Of a stretch of DNA of 64,000 bases, positions 10,768-22,534 are shown one piece after another. The stretch's first letter is position 1. Each line of letters opens with the position of its first letter. The stretch is from Entelurus aequoreus (Eukaryota; Chordata; Actinopteri; Syngnathiformes; Syngnathidae). The position numbers and the translations under genes are program-made. The stretch spans positions 26,454,243 through 26,518,242 of the forward strand of contig NC_084733.1 of NCBI RefSeq assembly GCF_033978785.1, read 5' to 3'. A model generated the notes under the pieces. The model worked only from the letters and a program-made list of their open reading frames with translations. It was not told where the DNA came from and made no database searches.

Positions 10768-11240
10768 CAGGGTTTCCCCTAAATAGCCAAGTTACCTGTG
10801 GTGGTGGGGGCGTGGTCACCATAACTTCATCGCATAAGTTGCATAATCATATGAATTTCTTCAAAAAGGCTCCAAAAATGTATACATACATTTAAACAAA
10901 TATTTTATCAATTAGTATTAACATACATTTTTATATCGTTTTCCCATATTTTCAAGTGTTGCTGCTTATTGTACAATGTATTTTATTGAGAAATAAAATA
11001 CTTTTAATGACTTTTTTTAATTGATCAAAAACGACTAGCAACCAATCCAGCATCTTTTTCTGGTGTTATTATAGAATGTACTCGTGTTTAGAGACTCTAC
11101 TTGTGTCCCTAGATGTCCCTGAAGAAAAGCGAGCTGCTTTTCATCGGGGACACACTTGCTTTGCACTGCCGATCCAGTTGGAGTTTCTCTCCTTAAAAGC
11201 CGCCACTGTCCTCCTAATATTTGCACATTTTGTAGATCGC
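10768..11240 (+). mobile_element. hAT-like fragment with CAGGGTTTCCCC end
   Basis: Starts CAGGGTTTCCCCTAAAT and continues CCTGTGGTGGTGGGGGCG. The following 400 bases share order and words with 44595-45000, such as TTGCTGCTTATTGTACAATG, CTTTTAATGACTTTTT and TGGTGTTATT. No right terminus found, so limits are approximate. Confidence 0.5.
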
Positions 11241-11645
11241 TGTCCGCGTGGATATCTGGGATATATTAAAGTTACGGCCACAACCCAGACATGCTGACAA
11301 CGCATGCAACAAAACATACAGAAAAAGAAGCAAAACCGTTTCCCTAAAACCAGGTACAGACTGTAGCGTGGGTTACCTGCACTGTTGCACCTCTAGTAGG
11401 CACAATTATATGTATGCACAAAATGACAGCTGTTAGCATGTATTACCTCAATCAAACATGTTGGAAATGTTGTTACAAGATACTGCAGTAGTAAACAGTA
11501 AGGATATGGTACTCACTATAATCCTGCATGGGACAATCCGCTTTAATGAAGAAACAAAAAAAAGTGATTTTAATCAAGATCGGATGATATGAAAAAAATA
11601 ATCGTGATCCTTTTTTTTGCCATATCCCCCAACCCTATAAGTAAG
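11241..11645. other. AT-rich intergenic DNA, no gene seen
   Basis: Nothing recognised apart from poly-A/T runs near 11560-11630. It may be the decayed tail of the preceding element. Confidence 0.3.
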
Positions 11646-11649
11646 TTAA

Positions 11650-12806
11650 AGGCCTACTGAAACCCACTACTACCGACCACGCAGTCTGATAGTTTATATA
11701 TCAATGATGAAATATTAACATTGCAACACATGCTAATACGGCCGGGTTAACTTATAAAGTGCAATTTTAAATTTCCCGGGAAACTTCCGGTTGAAAACGT
11801 CTATGTATGATGACGTTTGCGCGTGACGTCAATGGTTGAAGCAGAAGTATTGGGACACATTGTATCCCAATACAAACAGCTCTGTTTTCATCGTACAATT
11901 CCACAGTATTCTGGACATCTGTGTTGGTGAATCTTTTGCAATTTGTTTAATGAACAATGGAGACTGCAAAGAAGAAAGCTGTAGGTGGGATCGGTGTATT
12001 AGCGGCTGGCTGGAGCAACACAACCAGGAGGACTTTGAGGTGGATAGCAGACGCGCTATCCGACGCTAGCCGCCGACCGCATCGATGATCAGGTGAAGTC
12101 CTTCGTCGCGCCGTCGATCGCTGGAACGCAGGTGAGCACGGGTGTTGATGAGCAGATGAGAGCTGGCGTAGGTGGAGAGCTAATGTTTTTAGGATAGCTC
12201 TGTCGAGGTCCCGTAGCTAAGTTAGCTTCAATGGCGTCGTTAGCAACAGCATTGCTTGGCTTCGCCAGGCGGTACAGCATTGACCGTGTGGTTACAGGTC
12301 CAGAGTTTGGTAGTATTGTTGATCTTCTGTCTATCCTTCCAGTCAGGGGCTTATTTCGTCTGTTTCTATCTGCAGTTAAGCACGATGCTATCACGTGATA
12401 GAAAGTGTGGAATCCAATGAGCCCTTGTACCTAAGTTACGGTCAGACAGAAAAAAGATACGTCCTGCACTGCACTGTAATCCTTCACTCTCACATTCCTC
12501 ATCCACAAATCTTTCATCCTCGCGCAAATTAATGGGGTAATCGTCGCTTTCTCGGTCCGAATCGCTCTCGCTGCTGGTGTAAACAATGGGGAAATGTGAG
12601 GAGCCCTTCAACCTGCGACGTCACGCTACTTCCGGTACAAGCAAGGCTTTTTTATCAGCGACCAAAAGTTTCAAACTTTATCGTCGACGTTCTCTACTAA
12701 ATTCTTTCAGCAAAAATATGGCAATATCGCGAAATGATCAAGTATGACACATAGAATGAATCTGCTATCCCCCGTTTGAATAAAAAAAAATCATTTCAGT
12801 AGTCCT
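11650..12806 (-). mobile_element. TTAA-flanked element, copy 2 (reverse)
   Basis: Begins AGGCCTACTGAAACCC after TTAA (11646-11649) and ends TTTCAGTAGTCCT before TTAA (12807-12810). Motif pairs: ACTTCCGGT 11783-11791 with TGACGTCA 11824-11831, and CGACGTCA with ACTTCCGGT 12628-12636. Compared with copies 1, 3 and 5 it lacks about 150 bp of the interior (the part beginning TTTTTCTATTGTGGATCACG). Confidence 0.88.
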
Positions 12807-12811
12807 TTAAA

Positions 12812-13030
12812 AGGTGCATTAACTAAAAGCTTTACTTAAAAAGAGACGTTTTCAAATGTTTGTTAAAAGTTTCAACACAGTCAAAATTATGGAGGGACTG
12901 GTGCAAATTGATCCAGAGTCTGTGAGCTATAGCCAGGTCTCATTTAAAACACGTTTTTGGGGTCTTTTTCGAAGACCCTGGCCTGAAGACCGGAGGCTGC
13001 ACCATGAAGAGTAGGGTTATAGCAAGATGG
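12812..13030 (-). repeat. Possible decayed LINE 3' region
   Basis: Words such as TTCAACACAGTCAAAATTAT, GATCCAGAGTCTGTGAG and the following AAGACC-rich part resemble the untranslated or C-terminal coding region of fish LINEs on the minus strand. No frame is open, and the assignment is tentative. Confidence 0.25.
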
Positions 13031-13092
13031 CCACATCCGTGAAAACTATTTTTGCTCTTGCCTTGTCTGTAAACAATTTATGGGAAAATATA

Positions 13093-13322
13093 ATGGTTAT
13101 AATGGTTATACTTGTATCGAGCTTTTCTAACTTCAAGGTACTCAAAGCGCTTTGACACTTTTTCCACATTCACCCATGCACACACACACTGATGGCGGGA
13201 GCTGCCATGCAAGGCCCTAACCATGACCCATCAGGAGCAAGGGTGAAGTGTCTTGCTCAAGGACACAACAGACGTGACTAGGATGGCAGAAGCTGGGGAT
13301 TGAACCAGAAACCCGTCCCCAA
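13093..13322 (-). mobile_element. SINE-A fragment without its tRNA head
   Basis: Matches the complete minus-strand SINE at 47635-47926 from the tail (GGTTATACTTGTAT) through TACTCAAAGCGCTTTGACA, GCTGCCATGCAAGG and AAGTGTCTTGC, up to GGGGATTGAACC, then stops before the region holding the A box. It is therefore a 5'-truncated insertion. Confidence 0.8.
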
Positions 13323-13329
13323 ACATCGA

Positions 13330-14385
13330 CTTTTTCTGCAACCTTCAAACACGGTGGATGAAAAGGAAACACAGACGGCATTGCTAGCGATGTAGAACGT
13401 ATAAAACATTAAAAACAAAGTTTTCAATAAATTAATACATCAAATGTAGCTGATTTAGTGCAGCAAAAACTATTCAGAAGTGCTAATAATGAATATTATT
13501 GAAGCTTATAATATTGTTTACATTCAGTACAATGCTGTACATTATTATTTCATTACTTTATAAAACTACTGTAGTAGTAGTAGTAGATGTCATCTCTCCG
13601 TTTGGTATTGAAGTCGATGAACATCCCAACGAATTGACTATGACCTCTTGAACCCGTTTGAAGTATAGGACGGCGTGCCTTCCGCACGAGTTCATTTCAA
13701 ATTAATATAAATGTGTGTGAAGTTGGCTGCAGTATGCCAATTAACCAAAACACTTCACAGCCTCTTGATGCGACTCCACGGAAAACACGACACTTCATTT
13801 CTTGCTCTCATGCGGTCCAGCGGTTCAAACCAACCAGACTGTAAATCCCTCGCTGCCATTAAGAGGAGTTAATTTGCCATCCCTGTCTATCGTGTGATGC
13901 AACCGAGGTGCCGAAGGGCTAATGTCGCTGTCAATCTATCCCGTCCCCTCGGCTACAATCTCATGGCTTAATTTCCGTACATCTCCAAGTACCCTCCGTC
14001 TTCAAGGGGTCTCGTATGCGTACTTGAATCAAAAGTGCCCCAAATTCTCTCCTCTGATAATTTAGCGCAATAGCTAAGAGCAAGGCTGCTTTTTTTTTTA
14101 TTACTAGGTTGTTAACGTTACAGGTGTTATGCATACATATATTTAACACGGCAGTAAGTGGAGCGATCCTTTTTCCGAAATTATGGGCCACCTCCTGGCA
14201 CTTGCAAGATATATTTAAAAAAAAGTCATTAATAAAATTGATAATATGAGACTAACTAATAATTGGGTGCTTGAGGACATCCCAACAGTGGGGCCCCAAA
14301 GGGATGCACTATACATCTCAACAAATCTACTTTGGAATGACTTTGAAATGAATCATTCACGTGCACATTGTGGACTTTGTGGTAT
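13330..14385. other. Intergenic DNA, no gene seen
   Basis: A short TAG/GTA triplet run (about 13568-13587) is the only simple repeat. The part 13740-13960 is of moderate GC and non-repetitive. No coding exon or RNA gene could be supported. Confidence 0.35.
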
Positions 14386-14393
14386 ATACAAAG

Positions 14394-16467
14394 CAGTGGC
14401 GGGCCGTGCGTTTCCCACCTAGACCTTCAGTGATGTCCGACTTCAATGATTACCTCTCAAAATACCATCATTGATGTCACCACATTACCATTGCAGGAGA
14501 AATAATCTACAGGAACACATTTACACCATACTGCGCATTGAATCACATCAACCGTATACAAAACGGGTTATTTTCTGGCGCATTTAAAGGCCTACTGAAA
14601 TGAATTTTTTTTATTTAAATGGGGATAGCAGATCCATTCTATGTGTCATACTTAATCATTTCGCAATATTGTCATATTTTTGATGAAAGGATTTAGGAGA
14701 GAACAACGACGATAAAGGTCGCAACTTTTGGTCGCTGATAACAAAAGCCTTGCCTGTACCGGAAGTAGCGTGACGTCACCAAAGGAAGGACTCCTCATAT
14801 TCTACCATTGTTTTCAATGGAGCGAGAGAGATTCGGACCGAGAAAGCGACGATTACCCCAATAATTTGAGCGAGGATGAAAGATTCGTGGATGAGGAAAG
14901 TGAGAGTGAATGACTAGAGAGGCAGTGCAGGACGTATCTTTTTTCGCTCTGACCGTAACTTAGGTACAAGGGTTCATTGGATTCCACACTTTCTCCTTTT
15001 TCTATTGTGGATCACGGATTTGTATTTTTAACCACCTCGGATACTATATCCTCTTGAAAATGAGAGTCGAGAACGCGAAATGGACATTCACAGTGACTTT
15101 TATCTCCACGACAATACATCGGCGAAGCTCTTTAGCTACTGAGCTAACGTGATAGCATCTGGCTCAAATGCAGATAGAAACAAAATAAATAAATCCCTGA
15201 CTGGAAGGATAGACAGAAGATCAACAATACTATTAAACCATGGACATGTAACTACACGGTTAATAATTCTCAGCCTGGCAAAGCTTAACAATGCTGTTGC
15301 TGACGACGCCATTGAAGCTAACTTAGCAACCGGACCTCGCAGAGCTATGATAAAAACATTAGCGCTCCACCTACGCCAGCCAGCCCTCATCTGCTCATCA
15401 ACACCCGTGCTCACCTGCGTTCCAGTGATCGACAGCGCGACGAAGGACTTCACCCGGTCATCCGTGCGGTTGGCGGCTAGCGTCGGCTAGCGCGTCTGCT
15501 ATCCAAGTAAGTCCTCCTGGTTGTGTTGCTACAGCCAGCTGCTAGTACACCGATCCCACCTACAACTTTCTTCTTTGCAGTCTCCATTGTTCATTAAACA
15601 AATTGCAAAAGATTCACCAATGCAGATGTCCAGAATACTGTGGAATTATGAGATGAAAACAGAGCTATTTTGTATTGGATTCAATGGGGTACCGATACTT
15701 CTGTTTCACTGGTTACGTCACGCGCATACGTCATCATCCAAAGACGTTTTAAACCGGAAGTTTAGCGGGAAATTTAAAATTGCACTTTATAAGTTAACCC
15801 GGCCGTATTGGCATGTGTTGCAATGTTAATATTTCATCATTGATATATAAACTATCAGACTGCGTGGTCGGTAGTAGTGGGTTTCAGTAGGCCTTTAAAA
15901 ATCAATTAACATCAGCAATTAAAACATATACCGTTCATTTTTCTGCTTGGCTTATGCAACTTCCGGTCAATAAAGTTTGATTCAAAGTACACACTTCTCA
16001 AAGATATATTAACTGACCTGACCACATGATGGCGACAAACACACATGTAACAATGTTAATTAAATGACAAGCTTGACACACTTTAACAACAAGAGTTTAC
16101 AACTTTTAGTTGTAACAGAACAGTTACTGTCAACAACTTGTGATCTGATTGGCTATCGCAACTGTCTATCAACTGTATGTCCCCGATCACTTACAGTGCA
16201 CGGACGCCCGCATTGTTCATTCTGAAGGCCCCTGGCAGATTTGGTACAGCATGGCAACATAAGCTAGCTGAATTCTGATTGGATACAAACTAAAACTAAA
16301 AACAACAACACTGGAACGAGCATAATATGACATGAAGAGAATATGAATAATTCTAGATATTTAGGGAAAATAAATACAACATTGTTTTTATCTTTAATTA
16401 TGATCATGATTCCTGGTTATGTTAGGCCAGCAGAGAAGGTCTTGCTGGCCCTGATGGCACACCACTG
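14394..16467. mobile_element. hAT element hosting TTAA-element copy 3
   Basis: Ends CAGTGGCGGGCCGTGCG and GATGGCACACCACTG are hAT-type inverted repeats. ATACAAAG is duplicated exactly at 14386-14393 and 16468-16475. The left arm is 14394-14583 and the right arm about 15899-16467. No transposase is visible in either arm. Confidence 0.92.
14588..15894 (+). mobile_element. TTAA-flanked element, copy 3 (complete)
   Basis: The best complete copy of the family: 1307 bp between TTAA (14584-14587) and TTAA (15895-15898), with ends AGGCCTACTGAAATG and GGGTTTCAGTAGGCCT. ETS-like ACCGGAAGT at 14758-14766 is followed five bases later by TGACGTCA (14771-14778). Near the other end lie TTACGTCA (15713-15720), TACGTCAT (15727-15734) and ACCGGAAGT (15753-15761). 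After the left module comes a short acidic frame with DSDRESDDYP and SEDERFVDEESESE. No transposase. Confidence 0.92.
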
Positions 16468-16475
16468 ATACAAAG

Positions 16476-18350
16476 TGGCCTGCCGTGTTTACAAAGTCAA
16501 TTGCACAAGGGAGCGCCTGTCATTGCCTGTCACTAGTTTGAAGAGAGAACGGGACTGTTTGACATTAGCTTTGTTCTCGCCACTATTTCCATAGAGAAGT
16601 CCCTCAGTCCGAGATAAGGCTTTTTTTTTTTCTGCACGTGAATTAGAAGGCGATTAACAGCCCAGTGAACGTGACAAACTCACTTGAATGAGATCTGAGG
16701 CGATGTTGCTTCTCTTTAATAGAGCTATCGCCTATGTAGTCCTTTATCAGGTGAGGCGGAAATGCCAGGGCCAGCTCAAACAGGCCCTCCCGAACATGTT
16801 GGGATTGAATGCGAAGGCAGTGCAGGGGGTCACCGGCGAAATAAATTGGGTTTTATGCAGAGTGTGCCTCCAACACACAAAAGCAGAAGTAAAAGCACAA
16901 CCCTTACCAGCTTATTTTCTTTATATTTTGACCCATCATTATTCCTCATAAATCCCAAACTAGCCAATACCATCGCCTTTGACAGCATGACTGATGAGTT
17001 CGCCGTGGTGAATGTCAAGAGAAATGGTCTCCGGAACCTTATCTCCCCCCTCCTATTTCTCATTGTGAGTGAGACTTGGCGTCGGAGGTTTATGGAGAAA
17101 AAAACGTTGTGATGAGCATTACCCGGTGATAATGAAGGGCACGCCACCGTACTGTCAAGCCGCCTCGGACAGGCAGGGCGGCCGGGGAGGCAGGTATGTG
17201 GAGACAAGTCCATTCAAGTGTTTCCGCGCCCTTATGTCTTTATCTGCAAGCAAGATGAATGCACATATTCATATATTTACACTATGTCAGTGCCATGATT
17301 GCCTTATCAACAACTGCATTCACTCACAAAGGGCGGAAATGCCAAGGGGTAATCATGTCAAATGTGCCTTCCATGCACAAGAAATCGAAATATATTTTTT
17401 GGGGTGATGGCTTTGTGAAATGACATCCTTCATCTAACTTGCCAGTGCTATTTGATTATTCACAGGAGCCACCTTTTTTAAACCACATATAGCGCCATCC
17501 ATAATGGAGAATAAGAAAAAAAAGAAACCATACATTCTTAATGTTTGTGTTTCCACTCCAAAAGCCTCATTGCTCATTGAACAATTACTGTTTGATTGAA
17601 TGCATTGGACAATTTAACCAAACTTCACCAGTCAAGTATGATTTTAACCCGGCAAATCATCTCCTCCGCTTGAAGGTTCCCTCTTACTGGACCCACAGGA
17701 GAGCCAAGAATTCCACTGAGGTAAACCTTAAGGGTGTTTTATGATCCTGTCTGTAACTTGGCATGCAAACGTGCCACACAGACCATGGATAATGAGGTTG
17801 GAACCAGTTGGAACCGTTCTGAGTTGTAATATGAATATTCATGATGGCTTTAAAAAACATTTATTGCCGTGTTTCCGTCGGGGCATGGTTTGCAGAGACT
17901 TATGGCAGAGTACATCAAGGGAGGCATACTGTTTTTTAAAAAAGCTCTGTTTCTCAGGCAAAGTTGAAGATCAGTCCAGTCTGTCACTCAAAGGCTGGAG
18001 TCCAACCAGCATCGGAGAACTCCAATAGCTGTTTGTTGGGCCTACCTTCCAACCCTCCTGTTTTACCCAGGGAATTACTGGGAAAAACTGTCTTACTGTA
18101 CCACCGTCTACCCCTTCCCAGATGTTTTCCTATTTCATGTGATTCAATCAAATTGGAAGTGCAAGAGAGATTGATGGATATGTCGGAGAGAGCATCTCTG
18201 CCAAAAAAAACAGAATTTTGTAGAAATATTTTGATAAATTAGAGGTATATTATCGGTATTTTAAGAAAAGCAGGGTCATAAACGTGTACAACAGATCTTA
18301 GCAAATGAAACAGAGGAAAAAAAAAATGAGGTCCAGCATTTCATTTACAC
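16476..18350. other. Unique intergenic DNA, no gene seen
   Basis: A long stretch without recognised transposons. Part 16560-17350 is non-repetitive with moderate GC. Several open frames of 60-127 codons exist on both strands, but none has a recognisable domain, and they overlap one another in conflicting frames. Confidence 0.4.
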
Positions 18351-18500
18351 TCTAGACCAGGGGTGCCCAAACCTTTTGCCAGTGGGCCATGGGCTAAACC
18401 ATGTGATTTTAAGCGTACAGCTGCACAGAAAGTGAGTAGTTGAATCCTATACCACCATTATTTAAGGTGGTGGAGATCTTGAGGATTGTGTGAGCTTTAA

Positions 18501-20182
18501 AGGCCTAATGAAACCCACTACTACCGACCACGCAGTCTGATAGTTTATATATCAATGATGAAATCTTAACATTATAACACATGCCAATACGGCCGGGTTA
18601 ACTTATAAAGTGACATTTTAAATTTGCCGCTAAACTTCCGGTTCAAAACGCCTCTGAGGATGACGTATGCGCGTGACGTTGCCCGGCGAACACGGTATGC
18701 CTTCCACATTGAAGCCAATACGAAAAAGCTCTGTTTTCATTTCATAATTCCACAGTATTCTGGACATCTGTGTTTGTGAATCTGTTGCAATCATGTTCAT
18801 TGCATTATGGAGAAGGAAGCTGAGCAAGCAAAGAAGAAAGTTGTTGGTGCGAAATGGACGTATTTTTCGAACGTAGTCAGCAACAACAGTACACAGCCGG
18901 CGCTTCTTTGTTTACATTCCCGAAAGATGCAGTCAAGATGGAAGAACTCGGATAACAGAGACTCTAACCAGGAGGACTTTTGACTTCGATACACAGACGC
19001 CTGTAGAGAACTGGGACAACACAGACTCTTACCAGGATTACTTTGATTTGGATGACAAAGACGCAGACGTGCTACTGTGAGTATGCAGCTTTGGCTTCTA
19101 AACATTTGATCGCTTGACCGTATGAGCGCAACTTTTTTTTGCGTATGTACGTAAGTTTTTTAAAATATATAAGCTTTATGAACCTTGGGTTAGGTGAACG
19201 GTCTTTTGGGCTGAGTGATTGTGTGTGTTGATCAGGTGTTTGAATTGTATTGGCGTGTTCTATGGAGCTAGGAGCTAGCATAGGAGCTAGGAGCTAGCAT
19301 AACAAACACGCAGGTGTTTTTATGCAGGATTCATTTGTGGCATATTAAATATAAGTCTGGTTGTGTTGTGGCTAATAGAGTATATATATGTCTTGTGTTT
19401 ATTTACTGTTGTAGTCATTCCCAGCTGAATACCAGGTACCGTGAGTATGCAGCCTTGGCTGCTAAACATTTGATAGCTTGACCGTATGTGCGCGTCACGT
19501 ACGTAACTTTTTAAAAATATATAAGCTTTATGAACCTTGGGTTAGGTGAACGGTCTTTTGGGCTGAGTGATTGTGTGTGTTGATCAGGTGTTTGAATTGT
19601 ATTGGCGTGTTCTATGGAGCTAGGAGCTAGCAGAGGAGCTAGGAGCTAGCGTAACAAACACGCAGGTGTTTTTATGCAGGATTAATTTGTGGCATATTAA
19701 ATATAAGCCTGGTTGTGTTGTGGCTAATAGAGTATATATATGTCTTGTGTTTATTTACTGTTGTAGTCATTCCCAGCTGAATATCAGGTCACCCCCAGCT
19801 CTCACAGCATCTTCCCTATCTGAATAGCTTCAACTCCCCACTAGTCCTTCACTTGCACTTTACTCATCCACAAATCTTTCATCCTCGCTCAAATTAATGG
19901 GGAAATTGTCGCTTTCTCGGTCCGAATCTCTCTCACTTCATGCGGCCATCATTGTAAACAATAGGGAACTTTGCGTATATGTTCAACTGACTACGTCACG
20001 CTACTTCCGGTAGGGGCAAGCCTTTTTTTTATCAGATACCAAAAGTTGCAATCTTTATCGTCGTTGTTCCATACTAAATCCTTTCAGCAAAAATATGGCA
20101 ATATCGCAAAATGATCAAGTATGACACATAGAATAGATCTGCTATCCCCGTTTAAATAAAAAAAAATCATTTCAGTAGGCCT
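18501..20182 (-). mobile_element. TTAA-flanked element, copy 4 (divergent, with internal duplication)
   Basis: Ends AGGCCTAATGAAACCC and TTTCAGTAGGCCT lie between TTAA at 18497-18500 and 20183-20186. Motifs: ACTTCCGGT 18634-18642, GACGTATGCGCGTGACGTT after it, and CTACGTCAC then ACTTCCGGT 20003-20011 at the other end. The middle differs from copies 1-3: it has its own sequence and a tandem duplication. The acidic frame can be recognised on the minus strand near 19860-19960. Confidence 0.85.
19077..19790. repeat. Two-unit tandem duplication, period 364 bp
   Basis: Both units start GTGAGTATGCAGC (19077 and 19441) and end near GTCATTCCCAGCTGAATA. Each contains the doubled word GGAGCTAGGAGCTAGC and a TTGTGTGTGTTGATCAGGTG segment. 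The reverse complement of the unit's beginning is found in copy 5 near 56605-56690, so the sequence belongs to the family and only the duplication is private to copy 4. Confidence 0.9.
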
Positions 20183-20260
20183 TTAAAGAGTATGGATATG
20201 AATAACAATTTGGCAGGCCACCCTTTGGCGGGCCCCACTTTGGGCACCCCTGCTCTAATC

Positions 20261-20722
20261 AATGTGAATGTTGACTGCATTGGTTGGGTTGGTAGGCTAT
20301 TTTTGTACTCGGCCTCAAAGTGTGTGTGTAATGAAAACATGCCCCCCCATTTTCTTGGAAAATGTCCCATATTTTAAAATGCTATTTTTCCCCGCACAAT
20401 TACCCGGGAATGAAATCTACATTGGCTGCATCCAAGCAAAGGAAACAAAGAAGGAAGTTCCACGAAGCTACATCCTTAGCTTTCCTGCAATATGGCACAG
20501 TACATCGTGAATATAAAAACAGGATTTCAGATCATTCATATATATTCTTCCTTCCCATTGTCACATCTAGCCATAAAGAGACAAGTTAGTTCTGTCAAAA
20601 TGTGGATACATTGAAGGAATTGCTCAGAAAAAAGTACTACTTTAAAAAACAGGGTGTTGGACCAGCAGCATATTTTGGACTTTTAAAGTCGTCCTTTGTT
20701 CAAAAACGTCAGAAACTCTGAT
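20261..20722. other. Intergenic DNA, no gene seen
   Basis: No recognised repeat, RNA gene or supported exon. Confidence 0.35.
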
Positions 20723-21784
20723 AACCGTAGGGATATGAAATTTTATTTACACGGTTATCGTGACTAAAATTATCACAGTTATCCTTATTATCGTGTATCA
20801 ATAAATGTGCTCAAAAAGTACTTTAAACACACTGAAATCTTTTGACCAAGTTATATTTTTTATTAACTGTTAGAAAACCTACTATTTGCATGTTTTATGT
20901 TTGTGTTTTCACTGATAGTGTTTTAGTCTTTGTATTTCATCCATTTTAATTGCAAAGCTTTAAATGTTCTAAATATTGGTTTGCACAGTAGCACAGTAGT
21001 GTGTAACAAATCAAATCTATTATTTTTATTTATGATTTCTGGCAGGCGTCTTGATCTTTTTACTGTCCTTGAATACTTCCGTGGGAATTTGCCGTATTGG
21101 CGACGTTTTTGCCATTGATGATGTATGCGGATTATTCAAATATGGTACACATTTGCCCTAACTGCTTTGTGCGACTCCGCCATTGTAGTCCGACACGGTA
21201 GTCAATAAGCTCCTTCTTCTGTTCTATCCTCTTGTTGTGAGGCAGACTGGCTCATACATGTACGTTTGTACATGCATCCTGCGATTTTGCCATTTCCAAT
21301 ACAAAGTAGCGGAGAGTTCGAACTTATATCTGTCAGTAGACCCGCTGTGGAAGTGCTAAAAATACAACACAGATGGCGGGGAGAAGATACTGTCGATGTG
21401 GAGCCACATAAATAAGACCGCCCACAAAACAGCGCATCCTGAGGAGACGGTCAGAGAGCGACTTTAAAACGGTCTGTAAAACATAATCAATGCAAAATGT
21501 TGACCAATGGACCACCATTACATGTTATGTAGACCACAAGGAAGTGTTTTAAGTGTAGAAAAAAAATCATATGATCCCTTTAAGAGAGTTCAGCTTGTAG
21601 GTTCAATGTGTTTTTTTCACCAAGTACCACTTCAGAAAACATTTGGCTTTTCAAGTAGCGTATTAGGACTAAATATTCATCAAAAACAAGTCAGAGGTTT
21701 TATTCAACAAGCATATTTAATATGTTTTGCCACTGTAACATTACACACAGTTTGAACAGTGACACTATGTTTGAATAATTAATT

Positions 21785-21861
21785 CAGTGATTCTTTGTCG
21801 TACCACTAGATGGAGCCCGCGCACCACCGGTGGTATATGTACCACAGTTTAAGAATCACTG
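21785..21861. mobile_element. 77-bp miniature hAT remnant
   Basis: CAGTGATTCTTTGTCGTACC at one end and TACCACAGTTTAAGAATCACTG (final 20: CCACAGTTTAAGAATCACTG) at the other are inverted repeats; the middle holds CACTAGATGGAGCCCGCGC and CACCGGTGG. It looks like the two ends of a larger element joined together. No 8-bp duplication is visible. Confidence 0.65.
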
Positions 21862-21879
21862 GCTTAGTTGCTCAGCCAG

Positions 21880-22136
21880 CAATGTGTTTATACCAAGAGT
21901 CATACCAAAGACTATAAAAATGGGACCCGTTGCCTCCCTGCTTGGCACTCAGCATCAAGGGTCGGAACTGGGGGTTAAATCACCAAAAAATTATTCCCGA
22001 GCACAGCCACCGCTGCTGCTCAATGCTCTCCTCATCTCCCAGGTGGTGGAACAAGGGGATGGGTCTAATGCAGAGGGTAATTTCACCACACCTAGTGTGT
22101 GTGTGACTATCAGTGGTACTTTAACTTTATATAGCT
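21880..22136 (+). mobile_element. SINE-B copy, head degraded
   Basis: Same order of words as the complete SINE at 34955-35260: CATACCAAAGACTATAAAAA, TGGCACTCAGCATCAAGGG, GGGGGTTAAATCACCAAAAA, AACAAGGGGATGGGT and the tail GGTACTTTAACTTTA. The tRNA-related head is not recognisable. Confidence 0.8.
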
Positions 22137-22534
22137 TTAGATTGGGGTGTGTCGAATCTTTATGGGGAAAGACGTTAATGTTTCTTGTTTTCATGTTAGC
22201 TAGTGAGTTGGCGACAGCCAGTCCGTGAGTTTATCAAAGTGCAGTTACCAGTCACGGTTTAGGTTAATTATTTTATTTTAAAACGGTAATACTAACCGGT
22301 TATCATTATTACTGTTTATTGTTACATCCCTTAAACCGTAGATAGGTTACGCAATCTATTCCTGGGCACCAACCAGCTCTTGTTATTTTAAGACAGCATT
22401 CTTAATGTGAGGGGCATGCATATTGTCAAACATAGCTATCCAAGTTGATTCTGGCAAATGTTTTTATGTTTCATACATTCGCATACGCCTGTCAGCCAGT
22501 CTTCAATAGTTAATCGTTTGTCGTTAATCGTTAG

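Larger units (their letters stand above)
18358..20252. mobile_element. hAT element hosting TTAA-element copy 4
   Basis: Ends CAGGGGTGCCCAAAC and CTTTGGGCACCCCTG form hAT-type inverted repeats. The flanks CTCTAGAC and CTCTAATC agree at six of eight bases, consistent with an old 8-bp duplication. Arms are 18358-18496 and 20187-20252. Confidence 0.8.
20731..22333. mobile_element. hAT element hosting a mini-hAT and a SINE
   Basis: The exact 8-mer AACCGTAG flanks it (20723-20730 and 22334-22341). The left end GGATATGAAAT and the right end GTTACATCCCTTA resemble the TAGGGATG...CATCCCTA termini of fish hATs. ACGGTTATC words occur near both ends. The left arm matches the fragment at 9775-10625. Transposase is absent. 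Confidence 0.7.

Noticed and set aside
11836..12069. 77-residue frame conserved between copies 1 and 2 of the TTAA family
   Set aside because: Its conservation follows from DNA similarity; it is interrupted or altered in copies 3-5 and has no known domain.
16688..17407. Host exons in the overlapping frames of 16.7-17.4 kb
   Set aside because: Frames conflict with each other, lack splice-site pairs that would extend them and show no recognisable domain.
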